Notes: generated from the letters alone by a model not told the origin. Counted from the stretch's first letter, positions 18,209-27,720 are shown. The stretch: 64,000 nucleotides of DNA from Eubacterium ventriosum (GCF_025150745.1 NZ_CP102282.1:2615501-2679500); one strand, 5' to 3'. Translations and numbers: made by a program.

Positions 18209-19540
18209 CTAGCTAACCATTCCCTCAACATTTTCCATTTGTTTTTCATCACTCCTCCCCGCCATAACCTGACTAACTACATCTTCACTTTGTTCAGATA
18301 TATCATTTTTCTCCGCTTCAATTACTACATTTTTCAGATTAGGCACGTCCAATATTTCCTCAATTTCGTCAAGGTTGTCTTCACATGTATCTGCAAGTGC
18401 CTCGCAGTCAATATAATCTGTCAAAACATAAAGGCACTTAAGTTCTTCCATTTTTGCTTTTCTTTCAAGTCTTAATTCTTTTAATTTTTTAAAAACATTA
18501 TATCCCTGAGCCACATTACATTTGGCGTCTTCCGTTTCTTCCAATATCTTTTCGATTTCATCATCGATATCGTTTACGTCCATCTGCAGATTTGCAATAT
18601 ATTGTGCTGCATTTCTGTAAAAATCAGCCTGCTGCTTTGCAAAAGAATACCAATCATTTTTCTTTCCATCAAAAGGAGTATCTTTTCTTTCCTCAATCAT
18701 CATTTCTTCACCGCCTTCATTTTCATATGTACCATTTAAGCAAAAATTCTGCTTTTTAGTCTCATAATTATCTTCGTAGTCATTTTGACTTTCGTATGAA
18801 TCTTCTTTTTCCAAACGTTTATCTTTCATTACACAATTTTTAAATAATTCTTTGTACTTTCGTGGATTGTATTTTCTTGTTTCCAAACCTTTAATACTAT
18901 TAAGTGCCTGTTTCGCCTTAATAACATTAGCATGAGTTCCAAGATTTACCTGAAAGCATTCCACCCTTTGAATTTCATCCTTAATGTCTCTTCGATTTTC
19001 ACGACAAACTCTTAACAGCTCAACCAAATCAATTGCCTGTTCATCATCCGTCTGACACAATTCAATATAATGAAGAATATCGCAAATCTTCTGGTCAACA
19101 TCCGATTGCTTCTTGTTTAATTCGTCACGATAATCCTTAAGCCCTTCAACCACATAAGTAAAATGTGTCAAATACTCTGTCCAATCCATTTCCGACAAAT
19201 TATATGCACAAACGCTTTTCTCCGGCTGTTCCAAAATTTCGTCATAAGTAAGCTCTTTGACAGCCGAAATATTTTCATCCTGTTCTTTCTCATCCGGCTC
19301 CTCTCGTACTTCCACGCTGTTAAATGCAATATTGCCTCCGTCATTTCCATCTTCCGTTTCTATTGGAATAGCACGATAGAATGCCGATTTCTTTCCTGTT
19401 CCAATATGACTTTTCGCCTGGTCGTAATTGAATACAGTTGCATCTGTTTCATTCCTTACAGCCACCAATTCATTTACATTGTTTATCCTGTAATAATTTC
19501 CGCTATAATCCCTAATATAGTATAGTGAATCCGTTCCCAT
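18209..19540 (-). CDS. Uncharacterised acidic coiled-coil protein
   Basis: 443 aa, no family recognised. An N-terminal globular-looking part (YYIRDYSGNYYRINNVNELV, residues about 5-70) is followed by two regions of predicted long helices: about 120-215, rich in Glu/Lys/Asp with several Cys, and 300-400 (DVNDIDDEIEKILEETEDAK). No signal peptide or membrane segment is seen, so it is probably cytoplasmic. GGAGGTG precedes the ATG at 19540; a GTG two codons upstream is too close to it. It forms a likely two-gene unit with the CpXC gene downstream (36-bp gap). Its 5' side is interrupted by the insertion-sequence region. Confidence 0.6.
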   Translation of the reverse strand: MGTDSLYYIRDYSGNYYRINNVNELVAVRNETDATVFNYDQAKSHIGTGKKSAFYRAIPIETEDGNDGGNIAFNSVEVREEPDEKEQDENISAVKELTYDEILEQPEKSVCAYNLSEMDWTEYLTHFTYVVEGLKDYRDELNKKQSDVDQKICDILHYIELCQTDDEQAIDLVELLRVCRENRRDIKDEIQRVECFQVNLGTHANVIKAKQALNSIKGLETRKYNPRKYKELFKNCVMKDKRLEKEDSYESQNDYEDNYETKKQNFCLNGTYENEGGEEMMIEERKDTPFDGKKNDWYSFAKQQADFYRNAAQYIANLQMDVNDIDDEIEKILEETEDAKCNVAQGYNVFKKLKELRLERKAKMEELKCLYVLTDYIDCEALADTCEDNLDEIEEILDVPNLKNVVIEAEKNDISEQSEDVVSQVMAGRSDEKQMENVEGMVS

Positions 19541-19651
19541 AGGCACCTCCGATTCTAAAATTTCGATTTTTTTGCTATTTAATTAAGGTCCCGATTTAAC
19601 TGTTAAGTAGATTCTACTTTTTTAGCTGTCCCAAAAGCAGGACTTGAAGCA

Positions 19652-21158
19652 TGAAATTTGCAAATTTAATTGCAATTTAAACTGCTAGTTTTTCCATGCT
19701 ACTACTTTTGCAAACTAGCAGTTACCTTTGCAAAAGTGTATATTTTAAGTAGTCTTTGTTTGATCAGAAAGGAGGCTTTTATGCCAAAACAATTATCCTT
19801 ATCTGAACGAATAATTATTGAACGTATGATTAGTAAAGACTACTCTTTTGCCTCTATTGGTAGAAATCTTGAACGTTCAGCTTCTACCATTTCTAGAGAA
19901 GTAATTAAATATCGATGCTTTGTTGATAGAATTCCTCTCCCTGGCGAGAATGATTGTACTCACAAAAACTCTTGCCTAAAGAATTCTATCTGCGATGATG
20001 TTGGAGTACATGGATGTTATGGATATCGTTGTAAGCGATGTCCTGAAGATCGTATATGCACAAATATTTGCGCTTCTTATGAATCTTCTCAATGTCCTCT
20101 TTTAGATAAACCTCCTTATGTCTGCACTAATTGTTCTATGCTTAAACAATGTAAACGTAACAAGGCTTACTATACAGCTCACAGAGCTGATGCTGCTCAT
20201 CACAAAAGCATTCGCAATGCTCATTCCGGTGTCAGAAAAACTCCATCTGAATTAAGAGCAATTGCTGATATAATTGAACCTCTTATTGCTAAAGGTCAAT
20301 CTCTAAATCACATTTGTGCTACGCACTTAGATGAATTGGGTATATCAGAGAGAACTCTCTATAATTACATTGACCAGGGTGTTTTTAAGGTTCGTAATAT
20401 TGACCTTCCTAAAAAGGTTGTTTACAGGCAACGTAGGCCTAAAAAGGTTCTTACCAAGCTTGAATACCAATATAGACAAGGTCGCACCTATGAAGATTTC
20501 AAATCCTTCATGGAAGCAAACCCAGATCTACCTGTTGTAGAAATGGATACTGTAAAGGGTGGTCGTAATAAGGGAAAAGTATTTCTTACTATGATTTTTA
20601 GAAGGACAAGTTTTATGCTTATCTTTCTAATGAACGATGGAACTCAGGATAGTGTAATTCAGATTTTTGATTCCTTAACTGAGATTCTTGGAGTCTCTCT
20701 ATTCAAGAGATTATTTCCTGTTATCTTGACCGATAACGGCGTTGAATTCAAAAATCCTCAAGCACTTGAACACACAAGAACAGGGCTTTCCAGAACTCGT
20801 GTATTCTTTTGTGATCCTCAAGCTTCGTGGCAAAAACCACAGGTCGAAAACAACCATCGTTTAATACGAAGAATACTTCCTAAAGGTGTTAGTTTTTCAC
20901 CCCTCACTGTTGCTGACGTAACGTTAATCTGTTGTCATATAAACAGTGTTCTTCGTGAAAATTTAGATAACAAAACACCTTTTGATTTAATGGACTCCAA
21001 AGACGGAAAAAAGTTATTGTCTTTGCTACAACTTTCACCTATTCCACCCGATGAAGTTACTTTGAGTCCAAAGCTACTTAAGCGTTAATTAACATTTTAA
21101 TTGATCAAACAAAGACTCCCATATCTTTTAAAGAAGCGGGGTTGCAGTTATTTTTTCA
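19652..21158 (+). mobile_element. IS30-family insertion sequence, complete copy
   Basis: The transposase gene is enclosed by a perfect 16-bp inverted repeat, AGTCTTTGTTTGATCA at 19751-19766 and its complement at 21102-21117. These probably mark or lie near the element ends. Sequence shared with the deleted copy downstream extends further out on both sides (19652 to 21158). The left outer part contains palindromes (AAATTTGCAAATTT) and a hairpin, ACTGCTAGTTT with AAACTAGCAGT. True ends and target duplication could not be fixed. Confidence 0.75.
19781..21088 (+). CDS. IS30-family transposase with Cys-rich insertion
   Basis: A 435-aa DDE transposase. The N-terminal helix-turn-helix (SLSERIIIERMISKDYSFAS) is typical of IS30. 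The catalytic core shows VVEMDTVKGG (first Asp), VILTDNGVEFKNP (second Asp) and QVENNHRLIRRILPKG (Glu). Between residues 50 and 125 lies a cysteine-rich segment with about 14 Cys (CYGYRCKRCPEDRIC), probably a zinc-binding module and absent from the shorter IS30 enzyme at 46947. AAAGGAGG precedes the ATG. The gene is intact and could be active. Confidence 0.92.
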   Translation: MPKQLSLSERIIIERMISKDYSFASIGRNLERSASTISREVIKYRCFVDRIPLPGENDCTHKNSCLKNSICDDVGVHGCYGYRCKRCPEDRICTNICASYESSQCPLLDKPPYVCTNCSMLKQCKRNKAYYTAHRADAAHHKSIRNAHSGVRKTPSELRAIADIIEPLIAKGQSLNHICATHLDELGISERTLYNYIDQGVFKVRNIDLPKKVVYRQRRPKKVLTKLEYQYRQGRTYEDFKSFMEANPDLPVVEMDTVKGGRNKGKVFLTMIFRRTSFMLIFLMNDGTQDSVIQIFDSLTEILGVSLFKRLFPVILTDNGVEFKNPQALEHTRTGLSRTRVFFCDPQASWQKPQVENNHRLIRRILPKGVSFSPLTVADVTLICCHINSVLRENLDNKTPFDLMDSKDGKKLLSLLQLSPIPPDEVTLSPKLLKR

Positions 21159-21314
21159 AAACTAATGTTATGCCGCTTATTAACTATGCACGAAAATATA
21201 GCAAAACAATAACTTTTTTATTATTATACACCATTTAAAGCTCAATTTTCACCCCATTTAAGGTTTAAAAAATTTGGTGTCAATATGTTCGTGCAGTTGC
21301 TTTTTCATTTAAAG

Positions 21315-21730
21315 TGAAATTTGCAAATTTAATTGCAATTTAAACTGCTAGTTTTTCCATGCTACTACTTTTGCAAACTAGCAGTTACCTTTGCAAAAGT
21401 GTATATTTTAAGTAGTCTTTGTTTAATCAGAAAGGAGGCTTTTATGCCAAAACAATTATCCTTATCTGAACGAATAATTATTGAACGTATGATTAGTAAA
21501 GACTACTCTTTTGCCTCTATTGGTAGAAATCTTGAACGTTCAACTTCTACCATTTCTAGAGAAGTAATTAAATATCGATGCTTTGTTGATAGAATTCCTC
21601 TCCCTGGCGAGAATGATTGTACTCACAAAAACTCTTGCCTAAAGGCTACTTAAGCGTTAATTAACATTTTAATTGATCAAACAAAGACTCCCATATCTTT
21701 TAAAGAAGCGGAGTTGCAGTTACTTTTTCA
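21315..21730 (+). mobile_element. Internally deleted copy of the same IS (MITE-like)
   Basis: Nearly identical to the complete copy for its first 330 or so bases and last 90, with about 1.09 kb removed between CCTAAAG and GCTACTTAAG. Both 16-bp inverted repeats remain, the left one with a single change. The sequence GCAGTTnCTTTTTCATTTAAAG occurs directly before it and again at its right end. This derivative could only be moved by the transposase of the intact copy 160 bp away. Confidence 0.85.
21444..21653 (+). pseudogene. Truncated IS30 transposase
   Basis: Keeps the start, ribosome site and the first 67 codons of the intact transposase, with one Ala-to-Thr change, then reads through the deletion joint into Ala-Thr-stop. 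It would make only the DNA-binding helix-turn-helix part, which might act as a competitor of the full protein. Confidence 0.85.
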
Positions 21731-21812
21731 TTTAAAGCAAAATTTTGATTTTTTGCACAATATGGAATTTACTCCTGCATATGATTTTATTTCTAATAAT
21801 TTTTACATAAAA

Positions 21813-21853
21813 ATACCGTCTAACAAGTTTACATTAACCTTGTCAGACGGTAT
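21813..21853 (-). terminator. Terminator of the mntP-hisC transcript
   Basis: ATACCGTCT-x-ACAAG pairs with CTTGT-x-AGACGGTAT around an 11-base loop. On the minus strand it is followed by TTTTT, about 90 bp after the mntP stop. Confidence 0.8.
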
Positions 21854-21941
21854 ATCTTCTATCTATTATTTATTTTTCCCCATTCAAAATACCACGCATT
21901 TTCTGCAAAAATATTGTTAGTTACATCAAAACCAAGTGTTC

Positions 21942-22517
21942 TTAAGTAAAATGTTCAATTACCACTTTTAATCCAATTATTATAAGAATTATTCCTCCTA
22001 CAACCTCTGCTTTAGACTTGTACTTAGCTCCAAAGGCATTTCCAATAAAAACTCCACCAAGGGATATTGCAAATGTTGTAATCCCAATTAGAATAACTGA
22101 TGCCCAAATCGATGTTTCCAACTTGCTTCCCATTGTGCCAAAGGTTACACCAACTGCAAGTGCATCAATGCTTGTAGCTATGGCAAGCATAAATAATTCC
22201 TTAAAATCCGTAACTGATTCTATGACTTCTTTCTCTTCTTCACTGTCTCCCAAAGCTTCTCGTATCATATTTACGCCAATAACCAATAATAGTACAAAAG
22301 CTATCCAATGACTATACTTGTTAATATATTCAACAAAACTTGCACTTAAAGCGTATCCTATTAAAGGCATCATAAGCTGAAATGCTCCAAAGAAGAAAGC
22401 TATAATAAAGCTTTGCTTTAAGTCTATTACTTTCATTTTTAATCCTTTACAAATCGAAACTGCAAAGGCATCCATTGAAAGCCCTACTCCTATAAAAAAA
22501 ACATCTAATAAATTCAT
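21942..22517 (-). CDS. mntP: Manganese efflux pump MntP
   Basis: The 191-aa membrane protein has six predicted helices in two related halves, each with the conserved acidic motif: LSMDAFAVSICKG near residue 16 and TSIDALAVGVTFG near 117. The family exports Mn2+ and protects against its excess. No yybP-ykoY manganese riboswitch can be present in the 20-bp gap upstream, so it is probably expressed from the hisC-side promoter. Ribosome site AAAGGTGAG. Confidence 0.92.
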   Translation of the reverse strand: MNLLDVFFIGVGLSMDAFAVSICKGLKMKVIDLKQSFIIAFFFGAFQLMMPLIGYALSASFVEYINKYSHWIAFVLLLVIGVNMIREALGDSEEEKEVIESVTDFKELFMLAIATSIDALAVGVTFGTMGSKLETSIWASVILIGITTFAISLGGVFIGNAFGAKYKSKAEVVGGIILIIIGLKVVIEHFT

Positions 22518-22537
22518 TTCTCACCTTTGTATATTAT

Positions 22538-23596
22538 CTACTTTTGCAAAATTTCCTGTAATGCCTTGTAAAGTTTCTTCATTTCTTCATCAGTTCCTAC
22601 CGTAATTCGTAGATAATTATCTATTCCAGGCTTATTGAAGTATCTTACAAAAATATTTTTTTTCTTTAATTTTTCAAATATTTCTTTTGCATGCATTCTT
22701 TCATGAGTAGCAAAAATAAAATTAGTTTTTGAATCCGTAAATGAAAAACCAAGTTTTTTAAGCTCTTTCTTGGCATTCTCTCTTGTCTCAATAATTTTAG
22801 AAACTGTGTTCTTAAAATATGTATCATCTTTTATTGCCGCAACACCAGTTTCGATTGTTGCCTGATTCATTGTGTATGAATTGTAAGAGAATTTTACTGC
22901 CTTTATTGCGTCAATTAATTCCTTACTACCGAAAGCATATCCAATTCTCATTCCAGCCATTGCTCTTGACTTTGAAAATGTTCTTACAACAAGAAGATTG
23001 TCATATTTGTCAATTAATGACAATGCTGTATGTCCCCCGAAATCAACATATGCTTCGTCCACAATAACAACAACATCCGGATTATTTTTTATTATTTCCT
23101 CTACCTGTTCAAGAGGCATTTCAATTGCTGTTGGGGCGTTTGGATTAGGGAATATTATTCCACCGTTTTCTTTGTTAAAATCCCACGGATTAATCTTAAA
23201 CTGCTCATCCAATGCCACTGTCTTGTAAGGTATTTTAAATAATTCAGCCCACACATCATAAAAAGAGTATGTTATGTCAGGAAAAAGAATTGGCTTTTCT
23301 GAATTAAAGCATGTAAGAAATGCCATTCCCAAAACGTCATCTGAACCTACTCCCACAAAAACCTGCTCTGGTTTTACATTGTAATATTCAGCAAGCTCGT
23401 TAACTAACAGACTTGCTTCCGGATCAGGGTAAAGTCTGAATCGTTCAGTATCCATTTTTTCAATCATCTCTGTTACCAAAGGTGATGGTGGATATGGACA
23501 TTCGTTTGTATTTAGTTTAATCACATCACTTATTTTTGGCTGTTCTCCCGGTGTGTATGGTGTAACTTTTCTAATGTTATCTTTCCAACTGCTCAT
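22538..23596 (-). CDS. hisC: Histidinol-phosphate aminotransferase
   Basis: A 352-aa fold-type I PLP enzyme catalysing the imidazole-acetol-phosphate transamination step of histidine synthesis. Visible blocks are KLNTNECPYPPSP, FPNPNAPTAIEM, VIVDEAYVDF and the PLP-lysine segment RTFSKSRAMAGMRIGY. The ATG at 23596 has GAAGGAG at ideal distance; eight extra upstream codons contain that site. The start overlaps the vanZ-like gene by 20 bp. It is separated from other his genes in this window, so a broader aromatic-transaminase role is possible. Confidence 0.9.
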   Translation of the reverse strand: MSSWKDNIRKVTPYTPGEQPKISDVIKLNTNECPYPPSPLVTEMIEKMDTERFRLYPDPEASLLVNELAEYYNVKPEQVFVGVGSDDVLGMAFLTCFNSEKPILFPDITYSFYDVWAELFKIPYKTVALDEQFKINPWDFNKENGGIIFPNPNAPTAIEMPLEQVEEIIKNNPDVVVIVDEAYVDFGGHTALSLIDKYDNLLVVRTFSKSRAMAGMRIGYAFGSKELIDAIKAVKFSYNSYTMNQATIETGVAAIKDDTYFKNTVSKIIETRENAKKELKKLGFSFTDSKTNFIFATHERMHAKEIFEKLKKKNIFVRYFNKPGIDNYLRITVGTDEEMKKLYKALQEILQK

Positions 23597-24116
23597 TTTT
23601 TCTCCTTCTATTTCCTGCACAAACTATAATAAGACATAATATAATTGTTGCAAAAACCGTACCTGATGTATCTATTAAAACATCTGCCGACTTGCCACTT
23701 CTTCCATCCACAAAAGTTTGATGAAATTCATCTGTAGATGCATAAATCATACATATTAAATCTGTAACTACTGCACCCATAATAATGTGCTTTCTTGTGT
23801 TTCTTACTTCTTCAAAAGTAAATAACAGAATTAAAATCAATCCTGCCAATATTCCATATTCGCTGAAATGACCTGTTTTTCTTACAAAAAAGCTCACTTT
23901 ATTAAATAACTCTTCCTTAGACGCTAAATCTAAGGAAGAGTATTCAGGTTCAATTATCTGCACAGCTCTTATTGTGATTTTGTCACTTAATCCCTGTGAC
24001 TGTGTTCCTGTTTCTGCAGAGAATCCGAAAATAGTACTCATCCAAAATAAAATAATAAGCACAAGAACTATTCTCACTCCCCACAGAGATGATTTTTTAA
24101 TATTACATACATTCAT
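23577..24116 (-). CDS. VanZ-family membrane protein
   Basis: 179 aa with about four membrane segments and the VanZ signature: VRKTGHFSEYGILAGL and then YASTDEFHQTFVDGRSGKSADVLID. VanZ proteins of enterococci add low-level teicoplanin resistance; most homologues have no known job. The gene sits eight bases after glmM and overlaps hisC, so the three are co-transcribed. The ribosome site is weak, which suggests coupling to glmM translation. Confidence 0.85.
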   Translation of the reverse strand: MNVCNIKKSSLWGVRIVLVLIILFWMSTIFGFSAETGTQSQGLSDKITIRAVQIIEPEYSSLDLASKEELFNKVSFFVRKTGHFSEYGILAGLILILLFTFEEVRNTRKHIIMGAVVTDLICMIYASTDEFHQTFVDGRSGKSADVLIDTSGTVFATIILCLIIVCAGNRRRKNEQLER

Positions 24117-24124
24117 AAGCTGTC

Positions 24125-25468
24125 TTATACTGCATGACCTTTATCTTCAATAACTTTAATAACCTGATTAACATACTTTTCAGCCAAATGGTCTGTTTTT
24201 GCTTCAACCATTACTCTGATTACAGGTTCTGTTCCACTTTCTCTTACAAGAATCCTTCCGTCGTCACCAAGAAGTTTTGCTACTTTTTCAACTTCTGCCT
24301 GAACATCAACATCTGCTCTTGCTTCCGGCTTGCTTTCTACTCTGATATTCTTTAAGCACTGTGGATAAATAACTACAGGGCTGATTAATTCTGACATTTT
24401 CTTCTTTGTTGAAAGCATAACTTCCATTAACTTGATTGATGTAAGAATACCGTCACCTGTTGTAGCATACTTGCTGAAAATAATGTGTCCTGACTGTTCT
24501 CCACCTAAACGGAAGTTGTTATTTCTCATACATTCATAAACGTACTTATCACCAACGTCTGTCTTGGCATAGTCAATTCCTACTGCGTCAAATGCCTTGT
24601 ATAAACCAATATTTGACATAATAGTTGTTACAACAGTGTTGTTATCTAATTCTCCGTTCTGCTTCATGTAAACACCGCAAACATAAAGAATTAAGTCACC
24701 ATCTACTATGTTGCCCTTATCATCAATACATAAACATCTGTCAGCGTCACCGTCATAAGCAAAACCGATATCAAGTTTGTTGTCCTTTACATATTTCTGT
24801 AAAACTTCAATATGTGTTGAACCTGCTTCCATATTAATGTTTGTTCCGTTAGGTTCATTGTTAATTACATATGTTTCTGCTCCTAATGCATCAAATACAC
24901 TCTTTGCAATTGCTGATGCACTACCGTTTGAACAGTCAAGTCCTACTCTTACATTTCTAAATGAATTTTTTGCCAAAGTCATTAAATATCCCATATATCT
25001 GTTTCTTCCGGCAAAGTAATCAATTGTTCTACCAATCTTGTCCATTGTTGCATATGGAACATCATCAAAATCGCCATCAAGATATTCTTCAACCTTGTCG
25101 ATTACTTCCTGTTCCATTTTTTCACCATTACCGTTAATTAATTTTATACCATTATCATAATATGGGTTATGACTTGCAGAAATCATAATTCCACAATCAA
25201 AATCTTCTGTTCTTACTACATAAGAAACACTTGGTGTTGTTGTAACGTGAAGAAGATAAACATCTGCACCTGTTGATGTTAAACCTGCTGAAAGTGCATC
25301 TTCAAACATATAACTGCTTCTTCTTGTATCTTTTCCGATTACAACTGAACATTTGTGGAATCTTCCATAATACCATCCAAGAAATCTTCCTACTTTAAAT
25401 GCATGCATTGCTGTAAGATTTACATTAGCTTCACCTCTAAAGCCGTCTGTTCCAAAATACTTTCCCAT
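24125..25468 (-). CDS. glmM: Phosphoglucosamine mutase
   Basis: The enzyme interconverts glucosamine-6- and -1-phosphate for UDP-GlcNAc and the cell wall. The active-site phosphoserine loop is MISASHNPYYDNG with Ser99. The metal loop is YDGDADRCLC, the sugar loop is LGGEQSGHI and the phosphate-binding loop is VRESGTEPVIRVM. Length is 447 aa as expected. First gene of glmM-vanZ-hisC-mntP; AGGGAAAA precedes the ATG. Confidence 0.95.
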   Translation of the reverse strand: MGKYFGTDGFRGEANVNLTAMHAFKVGRFLGWYYGRFHKCSVVIGKDTRRSSYMFEDALSAGLTSTGADVYLLHVTTTPSVSYVVRTEDFDCGIMISASHNPYYDNGIKLINGNGEKMEQEVIDKVEEYLDGDFDDVPYATMDKIGRTIDYFAGRNRYMGYLMTLAKNSFRNVRVGLDCSNGSASAIAKSVFDALGAETYVINNEPNGTNINMEAGSTHIEVLQKYVKDNKLDIGFAYDGDADRCLCIDDKGNIVDGDLILYVCGVYMKQNGELDNNTVVTTIMSNIGLYKAFDAVGIDYAKTDVGDKYVYECMRNNNFRLGGEQSGHIIFSKYATTGDGILTSIKLMEVMLSTKKKMSELISPVVIYPQCLKNIRVESKPEARADVDVQAEVEKVAKLLGDDGRILVRESGTEPVIRVMVEAKTDHLAEKYVNQVIKVIEDKGHAV

Positions 25469-25704
25469 CTAATTTTCCCTATGCTAAATATTAATCACTA
25501 ATAGCATTCTTAAAATATACTCTTTTTAAAAATGCCATTTTTCCGATAATATTTAGTCAACAAACACAACTTTCATATTAATGTGCCTGTTTTTCCTTTC
25601 CATATTTTTTAAACCTGTTAGGTTTTAACTAATTAATTATATAATAGCCTTTGCCTATTTACAAGACTTAACCTTACCCTATGTCACTTAATGTCGAACA
25701 TTTT

Positions 25705-25735
25705 TTTACAAAAATTTCCTTTTCAGTGATATACT
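25705..25735 (+). promoter_or_regulatory. Probable promoter of the 64-aa gene
   Basis: TATACT (25730-25735) with TTTACA (25705-25710) at a 19-bp spacing. It lies in the 294-bp divergent gap between glmM and the small gene, which is otherwise AT-rich without visible structure. Confidence 0.45.
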
Positions 25736-25762
25736 TGCATTGAATAGGGGGGGATTTATTCT

Positions 25763-25957
25763 ATGAACAATATTTCGAATAATATTTCAACAGCTTCTTT
25801 AGTTGATGAAACCAATAGGCTTCTTCTTGAAATCAGCAACTTAAAGAAGCAACTTAACTACGAAAGAAACCAACATAAGCACTGGGAAGAGCTTGCCATG
25901 ATATTTCATGATGCACTTTGGTCTGAACTTAAAAGTACCCGGGATTCCAACAGGTAA
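25763..25957 (+). CDS. Small coiled-coil protein, 64 aa
   Basis: No family recognised. Residues 14-50 (DETNRLLLEISNLKKQLNYE) have heptad hydrophobic spacing typical of a short coiled coil. The gene has a promoter, an unusual all-G ribosome site (seven G, about ten bases before ATG) and a downstream hairpin, so it is probably real. It is the only plus-strand gene between the insertion sequences and malic enzyme. Function unknown. Confidence 0.55.
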   Translation: MNNISNNISTASLVDETNRLLLEISNLKKQLNYERNQHKHWEELAMIFHDALWSELKSTRDSNR

Positions 25958-25963
25958 TACATT

Positions 25964-25995
25964 AAAGAGGAGGTCATTAATTTATGGCCTCTTTT
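25964..25995. terminator. Shared hairpin between small gene and ABC exporter
   Basis: AAAGAGG and CAT arms pair with ATGGCCTCTTT around a short loop, with TTTT after it on the plus strand. It overlaps the last codons of the ABC transporter gene on the other strand. Confidence 0.6.
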
Positions 25996-27689
25996 CTTAC
26001 CGCTGTCAATTGCTTGTCGTTTATTATAAATTCTCTATTGCATACCTCCAAAGCTGCTGCCTTGTGAGTTATGATTATGCAAGTTTTTTTGTTTAGTTTC
26101 TTAATGTTATCAAGCACTTTTTCTTCTGTGTTTTTGTCAAGTGCCGACGTTGCTTCATCAAGAAGGATTATTGGAGCATTGCTTATTAACGCTCTTGCAA
26201 TTGCAAGACGCTGTGCCTGACCTTCTGAGATTCCAAGACCTTTTTCACCGATTACTGTATCTAATCCGTCAGGTAATTTTTCAATAAAATCCTCTATTTC
26301 ACTTAACTTAAGTGCCTGGCTTACTTCCTCATCTGACGCATTAGGATTAATCATAAGGATGTTCTCCCTTATAGTTCCACTAAATAAATAATTTCCCTGT
26401 GGCACATATGAAAACATACATCTTGTATCAGGGCTTGCCTGAATTGTTTTTCCGTTTTCAAGACAAATATCTATTGTTCCCTGCTGTGGCTTAAAAACCC
26501 CAAGAAGCATCTTCATTAATGTACTCTTTCCAATTCCTGAAATTCCTCTTATGGCAACAAAATCGCCTTTGTTAAGCATAGCATCGCCGTGCTCTATTAC
26601 TGTTTCTCTGCCATAATTGAATTTTATGTTATTAAATCTAATACTTTCCAGCTTATCATAAGTCTGTTTTACATCTATTTTTTCGTATGTACTTTCTTCA
26701 TTTGTTATGTTTTCAATTTCCATAATACGCTCTGCTGAAGCAAGCACTGCATAATACTGTGGAAACATTTTTGTTATACTTACAAATGGTGTCTGAATCT
26801 GTGAAATAAGCTGCAAAACTGCTGTTAATGTTCCGTAAGTCATAGCCTTCATGCTGACTTTTATTGCACACCATCCCAAGGCAAAAAGATATCCTGCATT
26901 AAAAATAAATGAAAATCCTGCATTTGCAAAAATAGTTATTTTTCTTCTTCTCATTTTTACTTCGTAATTTGTTCTCTGAAGAATATTTCCTTTTTTGTCA
27001 AACTGTTTTTCCAATCCAAATGTTTTTACAACAAGCATGCTTTCAATTGCTTCCTGAAAAAATGAGCGCACTTTTCCGTCAGTTTCCTGAACCTGTTTGC
27101 TTAAGTTTTTTAATTTACCTCTAAAAAACACTGCAATAACTGACATTACAATACCTGCTGCAATAAATAACATTGTAAACTTCCAGTCGAAAATAATCAA
27201 AACAACAAAAGCTCCAACAAACTGTGTCAGGAAATACAATGCGTCAGGAACTATAGAGATAATTCCTTCTGTAACTATTTTTACATCACTTGTGATTCGG
27301 TTCATTAATTCACCGCTATGATATTTGTTAATTTTTCCATAATCTTTCATCATAATGGAATAAAAAAGTCTTCCACGCATTTTCATTTCCATTTTTGCCT
27401 GAACCCTAATTGTAAGACTTTGTGTAAAAACTCTTAAAAGCAATCTTGAAGTAATAACTACAAGAATTAATATACAATTAAAAATAATCAAGTTTCTGTA
27501 ATGCAAAAACTCCGCATTTGATGATGCCGTTGCCGCCCTTTGTGCCGAATCAATTGCAAGTTTACTTACAAGTGCCAAAACAGTTGCCACCAATGCCAGT
27601 AATATATTTGATATGCTTAATATAAATATTTTAGGAATTTCACCTTTGCTATTTTTTATTATCCATTTTAAACTATTTTGATTTTTCAT
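25977..27689 (-). CDS. ABC exporter, fused membrane and ATPase domains
   Basis: 570 aa. Six transmembrane helices cover about residues 20-310 and the ATP-binding domain 345-565. Walker A is GISGIGKSTL, the Q-loop region is FSYVPQG, and the signature is GISEGQAQRLAIARAL, with Glu in place of the second Gly of LSGGQ. Walker B is IILLDEATSALD and the H-loop is ITHKAAA. The family exports lipids, peptides or drugs as a dimer. No partner half-transporter is adjacent, so it is probably a homodimer; substrate unknown. Confidence 0.92.
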   Translation of the reverse strand: MKNQNSLKWIIKNSKGEIPKIFILSISNILLALVATVLALVSKLAIDSAQRAATASSNAEFLHYRNLIIFNCILILVVITSRLLLRVFTQSLTIRVQAKMEMKMRGRLFYSIMMKDYGKINKYHSGELMNRITSDVKIVTEGIISIVPDALYFLTQFVGAFVVLIIFDWKFTMLFIAAGIVMSVIAVFFRGKLKNLSKQVQETDGKVRSFFQEAIESMLVVKTFGLEKQFDKKGNILQRTNYEVKMRRRKITIFANAGFSFIFNAGYLFALGWCAIKVSMKAMTYGTLTAVLQLISQIQTPFVSITKMFPQYYAVLASAERIMEIENITNEESTYEKIDVKQTYDKLESIRFNNIKFNYGRETVIEHGDAMLNKGDFVAIRGISGIGKSTLMKMLLGVFKPQQGTIDICLENGKTIQASPDTRCMFSYVPQGNYLFSGTIRENILMINPNASDEEVSQALKLSEIEDFIEKLPDGLDTVIGEKGLGISEGQAQRLAIARALISNAPIILLDEATSALDKNTEEKVLDNIKKLNKKTCIIITHKAAALEVCNREFIINDKQLTAVRKEAIN

Positions 27690-27720
27690 TTTCCGTCCTT
27701 TAATATTTTATCTAAAAGTT

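Noticed and set aside
21714-21920. A 68-codon plus-strand frame after the deleted IS
   Set aside because: No ribosome site, runs through the mntP terminator hairpin, and composition is not protein-like.
22518-22537. Manganese riboswitch before mntP
   Set aside because: Only 20 bp separate it from hisC, too short for a yybP-ykoY element.
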